A stretch of DNA of 64,000 nt from Rhizobium sp. BK376 (GCF_004341625.1 NZ_SLZG01000004.1:1-64000); one strand, 5' to 3'; shown: positions 10,727-20,136, numbered from the stretch's first letter. Numbers and translations are program-made. Notes: generated by a model from the sequence alone, not told the origin.

Positions 10727-11980
10727 TCAACTCTTATCCAGACCGTAGCAAGAATGCAAAGTCCTGACTGCAAGTTCCGCATATGGACCGTCGATAAGAA
10801 TGGAAATCTTGATTTCCGACGTGGTGATCGCTTTGATGTTGATGCCTTTTTCGGCAAGTGCACGGAAAGCAGTCGCCGCAACGCCCGCGTGAGAGCGCAT
10901 GCCGATACCGATGACAGACACCTTCACCAGACCTGATTCGTTCTGGATGACGTCATAGCCGATCTTTTCCTTGTGCTCGGAGAGCACGCGCATCGCCTTG
11001 TCGACATCGCCCGACGGCACCGTGAAGGTCATATCGGTCTTCGAGCCGTCCTCGGAGATGTTCTGGACGATCATGTCGACATTAATATGGGATTCGGCGA
11101 GCGGTCCGAAGATCGCGGCGGAGACGCCCGGCCGGTCGGCAAGACGGCGCAGCGAGATTTGGGCTTCATCCTTGGCATAGGCGATGCCGGTGACTACTTC
11201 CTGTTCCACGATTTCTTCCTCGTCACAAATCAGCGTTCCGGGCGGGTTCAAGAGGTCGCCCATGCCCGGAGCATCGGGATCCTCGAATGAAGAGCGAACG
11301 AAGGTGCGCACCTTGAAGACCATGGCAAGCTCAACCGAGCGCACCTGCAGCACCTTGGCGCCGAGCGACGCCATTTCCAGCATTTCTTCGAATGCGATCT
11401 TTTTCAGGCGACGTGCCTTCGGCTCGATGCGCGGATCCGTCGTATAGACGCCGTCGACATCGGTATAGATGTCGCAGCGGTCGGCCTTGACGGCAGCGGC
11501 GATCGCCACGGCCGAGGTGTCCGAGCCGCCGCGGCCGAGCGTCGCGATCCGGTTATCGGGGCCGAGACCCTGGAAGCCGGCGACGACGGCCACTTGGCCC
11601 TCGCCCATGCGGCGGATGATTTCATCGCCGTTTATTTCCATGATGCGGGCTGCGCCATGGGCATTGTCGGTCTTGATCGGAATCTGCCAGCCCTGCCAGG
11701 AGCGAGCATTGATGCCGAGATGTTGAAGCGCGATCGCCAGGAGACCCGAGGTTACCTGCTCGCCGGAGGCAACGACGGCGTCATATTCGCGCGCATCGTG
11801 CATCGGCGACGCATCGCGGGTCCAGCCAACCAGCTCGTTAGTTTTGCCGGACATGGCGGAGACGACAACTGCCACCTCGTGGCCGGCATCGACTTCACGT
11901 TTCACATGGCGGGCGACATTGCGGATGCGGTCCAGATCAGCGACGGATGTTCCGCCGAATTTCATTACGATGCGTGCCAT
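10727..11980 (-). CDS. lysC: Aspartate kinase
   Basis: A 417-residue aspartokinase that phosphorylates aspartate, the first step to lysine, threonine, methionine and diaminopimelate. The N-terminal kinase domain begins with KFGGTSV (residues 7-13) and contains the GRGGSDTSA loop. The C-terminal part has two ACT domains, the usual site of feedback control by lysine or threonine. It leads the leftward lysC-ptsP-prfA-prmC group, 91 bases before ptsP. lysA at 55.1 kb completes the same pathway. Confidence 0.96.
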   Translation of the reverse strand: MARIVMKFGGTSVADLDRIRNVARHVKREVDAGHEVAVVVSAMSGKTNELVGWTRDASPMHDAREYDAVVASGEQVTSGLLAIALQHLGINARSWQGWQIPIKTDNAHGAARIMEINGDEIIRRMGEGQVAVVAGFQGLGPDNRIATLGRGGSDTSAVAIAAAVKADRCDIYTDVDGVYTTDPRIEPKARRLKKIAFEEMLEMASLGAKVLQVRSVELAMVFKVRTFVRSSFEDPDAPGMGDLLNPPGTLICDEEEIVEQEVVTGIAYAKDEAQISLRRLADRPGVSAAIFGPLAESHINVDMIVQNISEDGSKTDMTFTVPSGDVDKAMRVLSEHKEKIGYDVIQNESGLVKVSVIGIGMRSHAGVAATAFRALAEKGINIKAITTSEIKISILIDGPYAELAVRTLHSCYGLDKS

Positions 11981-12221
11981 AGGCCTCTACCAATCAAGCG
12001 CCGAGCGGCCCGAAAGGCGAAACAGCCCGGCATACCAATGCGCCCCGCGCCTCAAGCGGACGGCCTCTGGGGAAAGCGGACTTTCGAGAAGGGCACCGTC
12101 GCCGGAACAGCGGACGTCAAGTTGCGGCGTCTCTTAGCGAGTTTGTCGGGTAAGGGCAATGGGGATCGCAGGAACGGTAACGAGTATATGACAGCGGCGC
12201 TCAACAATAGGCGCAGGTCCC

Positions 12222-12587
12222 TCAGCCGAGTATCGGCATCTTGCCGAGGCCGAGCATGTCGTTGACGAGAGCGATGCCCATGCCGACTGCAACGATGATC
12301 AGCCCTATCATGAAGAGTTTGCGTGACCGATCATATTTAGAAGCCAGCAGGGAGTCGCGGGCAAGAAGATCGGAAACAACCTTTACCTGCAGGACAATGC
12401 CGACAAGCAGAAATCCCGCCGGCAGGATATCGACCCGGCTCCAGTCGTTGGGATTGGAAACCCAATGGCTGATGAAGCTCAGCGAAAAACCGAGAATGAT
12501 CCCGACAGCCGTCAGCGTGCCGTTGCGAAATGTCGAGTCGATCTTCTCTTGCGGCTGCGGATCGGACATGGCTGTTTCGCTCTGCAT
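12222..12587 (-). CDS. Small membrane protein, unknown function
   Basis: A 121-residue protein (115 if translation starts at the ATG at 12569, MSDPQPQ). Three hydrophobic segments are visible: TLTAVGIILGFSLSFI, ILPAGFLLVGIVLQV and LFMIGLIIVAVGMGIALV. I do not recognise the family. It stands alone, 241 bases upstream of lysC on the same strand and 62 bases after the LysR gene. Confidence 0.65.
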   Translation of the reverse strand: MQSETAMSDPQPQEKIDSTFRNGTLTAVGIILGFSLSFISHWVSNPNDWSRVDILPAGFLLVGIVLQVKVVSDLLARDSLLASKYDRSRKLFMIGLIIVAVGMGIALVNDMLGLGKMPILG

Positions 12588-12649
12588 CAGTGGCGACCGA
12601 TCGTCAGGAAGTCAGAAAATCGGAACGGCGGCAAGCGGGAAAACCCATG

Positions 12650-13546
12650 TCAGTCCAGCTGCATCGTGGCTTTGGGCACCTCGGCCACCGTAAGAAACGC
12701 TCTGAGGGCCGGATTGAGGTTCTGCGGCCTCCAGGCGATCACCTGCTCGATGGCAGGCGCATCCTCAAGCGCGCGAAAAACCACGTCGCGGGTCTGAAGC
12801 TTGGCCATCGACTGCGGCACGAGCGCAATGCCGAGATTTTCGCCGACGAGGCTAATGATCGTCTGCTGGAGCTGTGTTTCCAGCCTGATCGTCGGCTCGA
12901 AACCGTAAGGCCGGCAATAGTCGGAGATCGCCTGCCGGAGCGTTGGAGCGACATCAACCGGTGTCGCAATCAGCGGCTGCCCCTCAAGCGCCGCTGCGCC
13001 GATGACATCATGCGCCGCGAATTCGTGCTCGCGATGGATTGCAAGGCACAGGTTTTCCCGATGCACCGGATAGGTTGCCAGCCCCCTGACGGGGCCGGGC
13101 GAAAACGTGATCCCGGCATCGAAACGCCCCGCCACCACATCGCCGGACAGGGAGCTCGGGATGACTTCGCGCAATTTGACCTCCACCAACGGAAAGGCCG
13201 CCATGTATCGCTTGGCGAGGCCGGGCAGGACGGTGTGGGCGGCATGCATCATGAAGCCGATCGAAAGTTCCCCGAGCTCGCCGCGATCGGCGAGACGAAC
13301 ATTGCGGCAGGCCTGATCGAAGGAAGACACGACGGAGCGGGCATCCTCCAGAAATTGCTGACCGGCGGCAGTCAATACCGCCCGGCGCGAATGCCGCTCA
13401 AGCAGCTTCACCCCAAGCTCGCGCTCCAGTGCGCCCACCTGACGGCTGAGGGGCGGCTGGGTGATGTTGAGCCGATCGGCGGCGCGGCCGAAATGCAGCG
13501 TTTCGGCAAGCGCAATGAAATAACGCATCTGGCGAATGTCGACCAT
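12650..13546 (-). CDS. LysR-family transcriptional regulator
   Basis: A 298-residue LysR regulator. The N-terminal winged helix-turn-helix (about 3-62) includes the typical RQMRYFIALAETLHFGRAAD and TQPPLSRQ segments. The rest is a periplasmic-binding-type effector domain. It is divergent from an AEC carrier gene 97 bases away, the usual layout of a LysR regulator and its target. A T-N11-A box lies directly before its start codon. The effector is unknown. Confidence 0.92.
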   Translation of the reverse strand: MVDIRQMRYFIALAETLHFGRAADRLNITQPPLSRQVGALERELGVKLLERHSRRAVLTAAGQQFLEDARSVVSSFDQACRNVRLADRGELGELSIGFMMHAAHTVLPGLAKRYMAAFPLVEVKLREVIPSSLSGDVVAGRFDAGITFSPGPVRGLATYPVHRENLCLAIHREHEFAAHDVIGAAALEGQPLIATPVDVAPTLRQAISDYCRPYGFEPTIRLETQLQQTIISLVGENLGIALVPQSMAKLQTRDVVFRALEDAPAIEQVIAWRPQNLNPALRAFLTVAEVPKATMQLD

Positions 13547-13547
13547 G

Positions 13548-13562
13548 ATACCGATCCGGTAT
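13548..13562. promoter_or_regulatory. LysR-type operator (T-N11-A)
   Basis: The 15-bp perfect inverted repeat ATACCG-ATC-CGGTAT contains T-N11-A, the core of LysR-family sites. It lies one base upstream of the LysR start codon, in the 97-bp divergent region shared with the AEC carrier gene. A second, weaker ATTG-N8-CAAT element lies at 13583-13598. Confidence 0.55.
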
Positions 13563-13643
13563 GAATTGAGGCAGAAAACGGCATTGGATTATATCAATCA
13601 CCGGCGGTAGAGGAAGCCATTCTGTTCTTTCCGGCACCGTCTC

Positions 13644-14579
13644 ATGATCTCGACCTTTTTCACCGTCATTCCGATCTTCGCGCTCATTCTTGCGGGCTGG
13701 GTTGCCAGACGAACCGCCGTTCTCGGTCCCCATGCGACGACGGAGCTCAACCGCTTCGTCGTTTATCTGGCCCTGCCCGCGCTGCTGTTCGATATCATGG
13801 CCCATGCCCAATGGTCGGATCTGTGGCAGCCCGGCTTCATCGCTGCCTTCGGTCTCGGCAGCCTTCTGGTCTTCGCGGTGACGGTATTTGTGCGGCTTCG
13901 GGGCGCCCGCCATCTCGCGGATGCCGCGATCGACGGTTTGAATGCCGGCTATGCCAATACGGGTTTCATGGGATTTCCGCTTGCGCTGGTGGCACTCGGA
14001 AGCCAGGCGATGCCTTCGGTAACGATCGCGACGATCATCACCGTCTGCCTGATCTTTGCCGTCGCCATTGTCCTGATCGAGATCGGCCTGCGCACGGACA
14101 AGAACCGCGGCAATGTCGTCTTCAAGGTCGCCCGGGCGTTGGTGAAGAACCCGCTGCTCGTTTCGCCCACCCTCGGCGCACTTGCGTCTTTGGCCCAGCT
14201 ACCGATTCCTGCGCCGGCCGAGACTTTCCTGAAACTTTTGGGTGGTGCGGCCTCACCGAGCGCGCTTGTGGCCTTAGGGCTGTTCCTCGCAACCCCGCGA
14301 GAGAAAACCTCTTCGACCGACGGGTTGAGCGCCATACTCGTCGGCGCCAAGCTGATATTGCAGCCCGTCCTCACCTGGATACTGGCCGCTCTCGTCTTTC
14401 ACTTGCCACCAACATTGACGCAATCGGCAACCTTGCTTGCCGCGCTGCCAACTGGCACCGGACCTTTTATGCTCGCAGAGTTCTACAATCGCGAGGCGGC
14501 GGTCACATCTAGGGTGATCCTGATCTCCACCGTCTTTTCGATCCTGACGGTCTCAGCCTATCTTGCCCTGGCAAAATAG
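13644..14579 (+). CDS. AEC-family transporter (auxin efflux carrier superfamily)
   Basis: A 311-residue polytopic membrane protein with about ten hydrophobic segments, the length and pattern of the AEC family. The NAGYANTGFMGFPLAL segment in the first half matches the conserved Asn/Gly region of these carriers. Bacterial members export or import small carboxylates such as malonate or malate. The divergent LysR gene is its likely regulator. The substrate cannot be told from sequence. Confidence 0.88.
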   Translation: MISTFFTVIPIFALILAGWVARRTAVLGPHATTELNRFVVYLALPALLFDIMAHAQWSDLWQPGFIAAFGLGSLLVFAVTVFVRLRGARHLADAAIDGLNAGYANTGFMGFPLALVALGSQAMPSVTIATIITVCLIFAVAIVLIEIGLRTDKNRGNVVFKVARALVKNPLLVSPTLGALASLAQLPIPAPAETFLKLLGGAASPSALVALGLFLATPREKTSSTDGLSAILVGAKLILQPVLTWILAALVFHLPPTLTQSATLLAALPTGTGPFMLAEFYNREAAVTSRVILISTVFSILTVSAYLALAK

Positions 14580-14624
14580 GCTTCCTACATCCATTTTAAG
14601 TGCTAAGCGCCGACCTCAAGGAGG

Positions 14625-14927
14625 TCAGCAGGACCGTCCGCCATAAGGCGACTCTTCCTCACAACGCACGTGGTAATGCCAGTCACCTACCGTCTGGCTG
14701 GCGGCTGGCAGCGTATGGTGAGGCTGAGCTGGCGGCGAAAGACGACCACCGACTGCGACGCCGGTCAGGAGCGCCACGACCAGGAAGAGCACGAGGCGTT
14801 CGCCGGCCGACAGGATATGGCTGCGGACATGCTGGATATAATCCCTCTCGCCGCCCGCCTTTTCGGTGCCCGTATGAGATTCGCGAGACGCCCCGTCTTG
14901 GCGGCTGAAAAAATCGCAATTTGCCAT
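14625..14927 (-). CDS. Small membrane protein, unknown function
   Basis: A 100-residue protein. A polar N-terminal half is followed by one hydrophobic segment (LVLFLVVALLTGVAVGG) and a short C-terminal tail rich in Pro, His and Cys. The ATG at 14927 has AGGAG ten bases upstream and is preferred to the frame's start at 14987. I do not recognise a family. It is convergent with the AEC gene and divergent from the TetR gene. Confidence 0.6.
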   Translation of the reverse strand: MANCDFFSRQDGASRESHTGTEKAGGERDYIQHVRSHILSAGERLVLFLVVALLTGVAVGGRLSPPAQPHHTLPAASQTVGDWHYHVRCEEESPYGGRSC

Positions 14928-15132
14928 GGTTTTTCTGCTCCTTTCTCCGCCCCCGCAGAAGTTCTTTTCTCGATTACGCTGCATCATGTGTGCTTTTGAA
15001 GGCCACGCTTAAAGAGCCTTTCGGCAAACGCACTGTTCGCGAATTGTGTCTAATTCTCGGCAATTATTGCTTGACGCACGGAAGCGTGAACAAAGGGCAG
15101 AAAATGGCTTGGATAACGACTCGAATTTCCTC

Positions 15133-15182
15133 TTGATATTTTAGATCGGTCGCTCTAATTAAATTCTAGAGCAAACGCTCCA
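15133..15182 (+). promoter_or_regulatory. TetR promoter with two operator-like repeats
   Basis: A possible promoter (TTGATA, 17-base gap, TAATTA) lies at 15133-15161. Two 16-bp imperfect inverted repeats of the same form overlap or follow it: TAGATCGGTCGCTCTA at 15142-15157 and TAGAGCAAACGCTCCA at 15167-15182, with centres 25 bp apart. The first fills the promoter spacer, so a bound repressor would block transcription. The pattern TAGA-C....CGCTC-A fits TetR-family autoregulation. Confidence 0.5.
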
Positions 15183-15214
15183 AAATCAGTTTTTCCGCAA
15201 GAGGGCGCCTCCTG

Positions 15215-15832
15215 ATGGCAAGACCCAGACAGTTCGATGAAACACAGGTGCTGGAAGCCGCCGGAAACATTTTCTGGCTGAAAGGCTTTGAGGCCACGTC
15301 GACCCGCGATTTGGCCGAGAGCATGGGCCTGACACAGGCTAGCCTCTACAATGCCTTCGGCGACAAGCGCGGCCTCTATATGAAGGCGCTCCGGCAATAT
15401 GTCGACAGTCGCCTCTATGGTCGATTCGCCCGCAGCACCGGCGCTCCGACGCCCGGGCTTGCCATTGTTTCCTACTTCTCATCGATCATACGGGATTCGC
15501 TGGCCGATCCCGATCATCGCGGCTGCCTGCTTGTCAACGGCGCGTTTGAAGCGCAGCCGGACGACGCAGAACTGCAGAGAGTCATCGCCGCGGAAACCAC
15601 AGAGATCGAGGCCTTCTTCCGCCATCATCTTGCTCTTGCTCAGGAGAGCGGCGAGATCCCGAATTCAGAGCCTCCCGAGGATCTGGCAAAAATGCTGCTC
15701 GCCGTTCAATTCGGCTTGCGTACCCTCGTCCGCGTCCGCCCCGAACGTGAACTGCTCGATGGCATGGTCAGGCCTGTTATGTCGATGCTGACCCTGCCCT
15801 GGCCACTGCCCGCGCCGCAGCCGGACGGATAA
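15215..15832 (+). CDS. TetR/AcrR-family transcriptional regulator
   Basis: A 205-residue repressor-type protein. Residues 5-55 are a TetR helix-turn-helix (TSTRDLAESMGLTQASLYN followed by FGDKRGLY). The C-terminal ligand domain is variable, as usual. The MFS gene follows 82 bases downstream on the same strand and is the natural target. Two matching inverted repeats upstream suggest that it also regulates itself. Confidence 0.92.
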   Translation: MARPRQFDETQVLEAAGNIFWLKGFEATSTRDLAESMGLTQASLYNAFGDKRGLYMKALRQYVDSRLYGRFARSTGAPTPGLAIVSYFSSIIRDSLADPDHRGCLLVNGAFEAQPDDAELQRVIAAETTEIEAFFRHHLALAQESGEIPNSEPPEDLAKMLLAVQFGLRTLVRVRPERELLDGMVRPVMSMLTLPWPLPAPQPDG

Positions 15833-15914
15833 GCCCTAAATTCCATCTAATCCCGAAACAGAGAAATCAGGAACGGACCGCGGCTTCGGCGGGTCCGCAA
15901 CAGAGACTATTGCC

Positions 15915-17144
15915 ATGTCCACTGACAGAACCCAGACATCTTCGGCCCATGCCGCCGCTGCCGCCTCTCTTGACCGGTCGGCATGGTTTGCCACCATAGC
16001 CGGCCTTTGCGGCAGCCTCGTTGCCATCGGCCTTGCCCGCTTTGCCTATACGCCGCTCATTCCGTCGCTGATCGAAGCCCACTGGTTTTCGGCTGGTGAC
16101 ACGGTAACGCTCGGTGCCGCCAATTTTGCCGGCTATCTCGCCGGCGCCCTCCTCGGCCGGCCGATCGCGGCAGCCCTGTCGAACCGGCAAGCCCTGCGTC
16201 TTTTGATGGCGATGGCAACAGCCGCATTCTTCGCCTGCGCCTTCCCGGTCTCGATCCCCTGGTTTTTTGTCTGGCGCTTCGCCTCCGGTCTTTCCGGTGG
16301 GGCGATCATGGTTCTGGTCGCAACCAGCATTCTTCCGCATATCCCGGTCGCGCGTCGCGGTTTCGTCGGCGGCATGATCTTTCTCGGTCTTGGCCTCGGC
16401 ATTGCCGCATCAGGCACGCTCGTTCCTGAACTCCTGCGGTTTGGCTTGCAGGAAACGTGGATCGGCCTTGGCGTCCTTTCGCTTATCCTGACTGCGGTGA
16501 GCTGGTTCGGTTGGCCCGCGGCCAATCCGCCGCAGCCGGCTGCCCATCCCTCCGGGCACCATCGCTCCGCCAAGAGCGAATGGTCCCTGCGCATACTTTA
16601 TGGACAATATGCGGCCAACGCTCTGGGACTCGTGCCCGCAATGGTTCTCCTTGTCGACTATGTCGCCCGCGGCCTCGGTCGCGGAGCCGATATCGGCGCT
16701 GCCTACTGGGTTATCTACGGCCTCGCGGCCATCGCCGGCCCGGTCATTTCAGGCTACGTTGCCGACCGCATAGGCTTCGGCGCTGCCTATCGCTGCGCCC
16801 TGCTGCTTCAGGCCGTCGCCGCAGCACTGCTCGCAGCCAGCGGCAATTGGATCGTGATCGGCATCGCCACTGTCATCTTCGGCGTCTGCACGCCCGGTAT
16901 CGTTCCCCTTGCGCTCGGCCGCATCCACGAGATCCTGCCGCACAGCCATGTCGAACAGCGTGCCGCCTGGAGCAAGGCGACGACAGGCTTTGCCCTATTC
17001 CAGGCTCTCGCCGGCTACGGCTATTCCTATCTCTTCATCCACACCGGCCAGAACTACGCGATCATCTTCCTGTGCGGGACGGCAGCGCTCGTGCTTGCCC
17101 TGCTGGGCGACGCGCTCTTCAGCCTGAAGAAGCACAAGTCGTAG
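15915..17144 (+). CDS. YbfB/YjiJ-family MFS transporter
   Basis: A 409-residue major facilitator protein with twelve predicted hydrophobic segments. The first reads [22 protein letters not shown]-like, the hallmark opening of the YbfB/YjiJ family. A loop rich in Pro and His near the middle separates the two six-helix halves. It lies downstream of a TetR gene, so it is probably an inducible export pump. The substrate is unknown. Confidence 0.9.
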   Translation: MSTDRTQTSSAHAAAAASLDRSAWFATIAGLCGSLVAIGLARFAYTPLIPSLIEAHWFSAGDTVTLGAANFAGYLAGALLGRPIAAALSNRQALRLLMAMATAAFFACAFPVSIPWFFVWRFASGLSGGAIMVLVATSILPHIPVARRGFVGGMIFLGLGLGIAASGTLVPELLRFGLQETWIGLGVLSLILTAVSWFGWPAANPPQPAAHPSGHHRSAKSEWSLRILYGQYAANALGLVPAMVLLVDYVARGLGRGADIGAAYWVIYGLAAIAGPVISGYVADRIGFGAAYRCALLLQAVAAALLAASGNWIVIGIATVIFGVCTPGIVPLALGRIHEILPHSHVEQRAAWSKATTGFALFQALAGYGYSYLFIHTGQNYAIIFLCGTAALVLALLGDALFSLKKHKS

Positions 17145-17230
17145 GCCAGTGGCGGGATGCGACCGTCCTGCCCCTTGACTTCCAGCGCCGATCGTCCGAC
17201 TTCACATCGAAGCAGATGAAGGAGCGACCC

Positions 17231-17989
17231 ATGAGCGAAGCGGCGAAAAGCACCATCGACCAGAGCGAAGTGGATCGCTTTTCCGCCATGGCAGCGGAAT
17301 GGTGGAGCCCGACCGGCAAGTTCAAGCCACTGCACAAGTTCAATCCCGTTCGCCTCGCCTATATCAGAGACCGCGCCTGCGAAAACTTCAGCCGCGACCC
17401 GAAGACGGCCCGGCCGCTCGAGGGCCTGCGCGTCCTCGATATCGGCTGCGGCGGCGGACTGCTGTCGGAGCCGATCGCGCGCATGGGCGCGTCGGTCGTC
17501 GGCGCTGATCCGTCCGAAAAAAACATCGGCATCGCCTCGACCCATGCAAAGGCGTCAGGCGTTGCCGTCGATTATCGGCCTGTTACCGCCGAACAGCTGG
17601 CCGAGGCGGGAGAAAGCTTCGATATCGTCCTGAACATGGAAGTGGTCGAACACGTCGCCGATGTCGAGTTCTTCCTTTCGACCTGCGCCAAGATGGTCCG
17701 CCCCGGAGGCCTGATGTTCGTCGCCACGATCAACCGTACGATGAAGGCCGCAGCACTGGCCATCTTCGCCGCCGAAAATATCCTGCGCTGGCTGCCGCGC
17801 GGCACGCATCAATATGAAAAGCTGGTGCGCCCGGAAGAGATCGAGAAACCGCTGGCAGCAGGCGGAATGGAAATCATCGCGCGGACAGGCGTCTTCTTCT
17901 CGCCGCTCCAGAACGAGTGGAACCTGTCGAAGGACATGGACGTCAACTACATGCTGCTAGCAAGGAAATTGGACGCCGCTTCCGGCTGA
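17231..17989 (+). CDS. ubiG: Ubiquinone biosynthesis O-methyltransferase
   Basis: A 252-residue SAM methyltransferase that carries out both O-methylations of the ubiquinone ring. The N-terminal [20 protein letters not shown] segment is characteristic of UbiG/Coq3, and the SAM motif VLDIGCGGG is at 68-76. The open frame extends far upstream through the MFS gene in another phase; the ATG at 17231 with GGAG nine bases before it is the start. It is 86 bases after the MFS gene and probably independent of it. Confidence 0.95.
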   Translation: MSEAAKSTIDQSEVDRFSAMAAEWWSPTGKFKPLHKFNPVRLAYIRDRACENFSRDPKTARPLEGLRVLDIGCGGGLLSEPIARMGASVVGADPSEKNIGIASTHAKASGVAVDYRPVTAEQLAEAGESFDIVLNMEVVEHVADVEFFLSTCAKMVRPGGLMFVATINRTMKAAALAIFAAENILRWLPRGTHQYEKLVRPEEIEKPLAAGGMEIIARTGVFFSPLQNEWNLSKDMDVNYMLLARKLDAASG

Positions 17990-17999
17990 TTTCCGTTGA

Positions 18000-18584
18000 T
18001 CAAACCGGCAAACCGGCGACATGGACGAGCAAATCCTTTTGGCTCTCCGCGTTCAACACTGCGATCCGGCGTACCGCATCGCGATCTATCAGGGTTTCGC
18101 TGCCATCCTCCGCGAAAGGCTGCTTGAACGTGAAGGCCAAAGGGCTCGAGCCGACATCGTGCAGGTATTCCAGCCGTTCCACACCCTCTCGCCATTCGGG
18201 AATATGCTCCGGCTCGACCCACCAGAGCACCAGCGGCGGCCAGGATTGTTTGACGTTCCAATTGCGAGCGCCCCTGAGCGCTTCGGCATGAACGCCGCCA
18301 TAGGAAAAGGCCATCAAGGATTCGATATCGGTCCAGAGCGACAGTGAAGACGGCGCGCTGGAGAAGCCGCTGCCTTCGATGAAACGGGGAAACACCTGGG
18401 TTCCCCAGCTCTCCGGACCTGCCTCGCCTGCATAACCCGATCGTGCAACAAAACCATGGGCACCGGCCGCGGCGTCGAAATTTGGCCCTTCCCGCAACCG
18501 GAAACCTTCGACACGTGGGCTGTCGTAGGGTGCGACATGTAACCCGAAATTATAGATCGCCAGACGCTTCCGCGCGCCGTTCAC
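18000..18584 (-). CDS. DUF3291 domain protein
   Basis: A 194-residue cytoplasmic protein. The conserved core is SLWTDIESLMAFSY, then H-EAL and WPPLVLWWV, typical of DUF3291, a family with an antibiotic-monooxygenase-like fold and no established function. It is the last gene of a leftward run and starts one base after the DUF1178 stop, so it is likely co-transcribed. It is convergent with ubiG, ten bases away. Confidence 0.82.
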   Translation of the reverse strand: MNGARKRLAIYNFGLHVAPYDSPRVEGFRLREGPNFDAAAGAHGFVARSGYAGEAGPESWGTQVFPRFIEGSGFSSAPSSLSLWTDIESLMAFSYGGVHAEALRGARNWNVKQSWPPLVLWWVEPEHIPEWREGVERLEYLHDVGSSPLAFTFKQPFAEDGSETLIDRDAVRRIAVLNAESQKDLLVHVAGLPV

Positions 18585-18585
18585 G

Positions 18586-19014
18586 TCAATTCACGTCGTC
18601 GGGCAAGACGGGGATCGCCGCGATCTCGATGCCTTCGTCGATCAGCGCTTTCGCCTCAGTCGGTGTGGCCTGGCCGATGATGCCTCTGGCATCTGCCTCG
18701 CCATAGTGGATCTTGCGAGCCTCTTCCGGGAATTTGGTGCCGACATCCTCGGCATTGGCCTTTATCGCGTCGACGGCCTCTTTCAGTTTGGCAAGCGCTT
18801 CCTTGCGCGCTGTGTCCATGGCAAGGGTCTGCATCTCCTGCTTCTTGCGGGCGGTCGAAACCGACGGCGCCATCAGAAGCTTCGAGATCGCCGAGGAGCC
18901 GCAGGTCGGGCATGTCAGGAAGCCGCTCTCCCCCTGCCGGTCGAAGTCGTCGCTTGCCGCAAACCACCCTTCGAACTCATGGGCATTGTCACAGGTAAGC
19001 GAATAGCGGATCAC
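18586..19014 (-). CDS. DUF1178 family protein
   Basis: A 142-residue protein with an N-terminal zinc-ribbon-like part (C8, then CPTC at 35-38), a charged helical middle, and the conserved GEADARGIIGQAT segment at the C-terminus. The family is common in alphaproteobacteria and has no known function. Its start overlaps the stop of the nitrilase-like gene by four bases. Confidence 0.88.
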   Translation of the reverse strand: MIRYSLTCDNAHEFEGWFAASDDFDRQGESGFLTCPTCGSSAISKLLMAPSVSTARKKQEMQTLAMDTARKEALAKLKEAVDAIKANAEDVGTKFPEEARKIHYGEADARGIIGQATPTEAKALIDEGIEIAAIPVLPDDVN

Positions 19015-19868
19015 GCGGCAACGCCTCCGGTCGCCGGTGCTTCCACCTTTTCGAGCGAGAAATCGCGGGCATTCCTAAGATTTGGGATCTTGCCGCGCGC
19101 CGCCTTGACCGCCGCGACATCGATATCGGCAGTAACGACCGCTTCACCGGTCCCGCCGGCAGATGCGAGCACCTTGCCCCAGGGGTCGATGATCATCGAA
19201 TGGCCGAATGTTTCGCGGCCGTCTTCATGTACGCCGGCTTGAGCCGCCGCAATGACGAACATGCCGTTCTCGATGGCGCGGGCACGTAGCAGGATTTCCC
19301 AATGCGCCTCGCCCGTCTGCCGCGTGAAGGCGGCAGGCACCGTCATCACTTCGGCGCCGGCAACAGCCTGCGCCTGGAAGAGCTGCGGAAAACGCACGTC
19401 GTAGCAAATCGAAAAGCCCATTTCGGCAAAGGGCAGCGAAACCACCCGGGCTTGCGAGCCGGGCGTATAGGCAGCACTTTCGCGCCAGCTTTCGCCATTG
19501 TCGAGATCGACGTCGAACATGTGGATCTTGTCATATCGGGCAAGCAGCGCGCCGTTCGGACCGAAAAGAAAGCCGCGATTGGCGATCTTGCCGTCTTCGA
19601 GCGCAATCGCCGTCGAGCCGACATGCACGTGGATGCCGAGTTCCTTCGCAAGGTCCGAAGCCGTCCGTGCAATGATGTCGCTACCCTCATCTCTGAGGAC
19701 AGCGCGCAAGGCTGCGCGATCTTTTTGCAGAGCGCCAGTCATCTCCGGCGTCTGCACGTAAACAGCACCTTGCCCTGCAGCGTCACGGACGAGCCGCGCC
19801 ATGTCGGCAGCGTTCCTTACAGGGTCGACCCCGGAGCACATCTGGATGGCTGCAGCCTTGAAACTCAT
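19011..19868 (-). CDS. Carbon-nitrogen hydrolase (Nit/omega-amidase type)
   Basis: A 285-residue nitrilase-superfamily enzyme with the catalytic triad E42, K114 and C155 (PEM, RYDKIHMFD, ICYDVRFP). The KIHMFDVD segment is typical of the Nit1/Nit2 branch, which repairs deaminated glutathione or hydrolyses omega-amides. Lying 10 bases after glutaredoxin grxC, the glutathione-repair role is plausible but inferred. The ATG at 19868 has GAGG eight bases upstream, better placed than the ATG at 19874; the frame's extension to 19991 overlaps grxC and is rejected. Confidence 0.9.
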   Translation of the reverse strand: MSFKAAAIQMCSGVDPVRNAADMARLVRDAAGQGAVYVQTPEMTGALQKDRAALRAVLRDEGSDIIARTASDLAKELGIHVHVGSTAIALEDGKIANRGFLFGPNGALLARYDKIHMFDVDLDNGESWRESAAYTPGSQARVVSLPFAEMGFSICYDVRFPQLFQAQAVAGAEVMTVPAAFTRQTGEAHWEILLRARAIENGMFVIAAAQAGVHEDGRETFGHSMIIDPWGKVLASAGGTGEAVVTADIDVAAVKAARGKIPNLRNARDFSLEKVEAPATGGVAA

Positions 19869-19878
19869 CGTCATTTCC

Positions 19879-20136
19879 TCACGCCGCGAGCAGCGGATCA
19901 AGCTTGCCGGCGCGGTCAAGCGCGTGCAGGTCGTCGCAGCCGCCGACATGTTCGCCGTTGATGAAGACCTGCGGGAACGTCGAGCGGCCATTCGACTTGC
20001 TGATCATCTCCTGACGGAGATCGGGCGAATAGGTCGCATTATGCTCGACAAAATCGACGCCCTTGGATTCCAACAGCGACTTGGCGCGAGCACAGTAACC
20101 GCAAAATTCCCGGGTATAGATGACAACAGATGCCAT
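19879..20136 (-). CDS. grxC: Glutaredoxin 3
   Basis: An 85-residue class I glutaredoxin with the dithiol active site C12-G-Y-C15. It reduces disulfides and mixed disulfides at the expense of glutathione in the cytoplasm. The GGCDDLHALD segment near the C-terminus is the glutathione-binding part. The ATG at 20136 has GGAG seven bases upstream, so the frame's start at 20172 is not needed. It is the second gene of the comF-grxC-nitrilase-DUF1178-DUF3291 run. Confidence 0.95.
   Translation of the reverse strand: MASVVIYTREFCGYCARAKSLLESKGVDFVEHNATYSPDLRQEMISKSNGRSTFPQVFINGEHVGGCDDLHALDRAGKLDPLLAA

Noticed and set aside
16457-17230. N-terminal extension of the ubiG frame
   Set aside because: It is an Arg-rich translation of the MFS gene in another phase; the ATG at 17231 has a good ribosome site and matches UbiG length.
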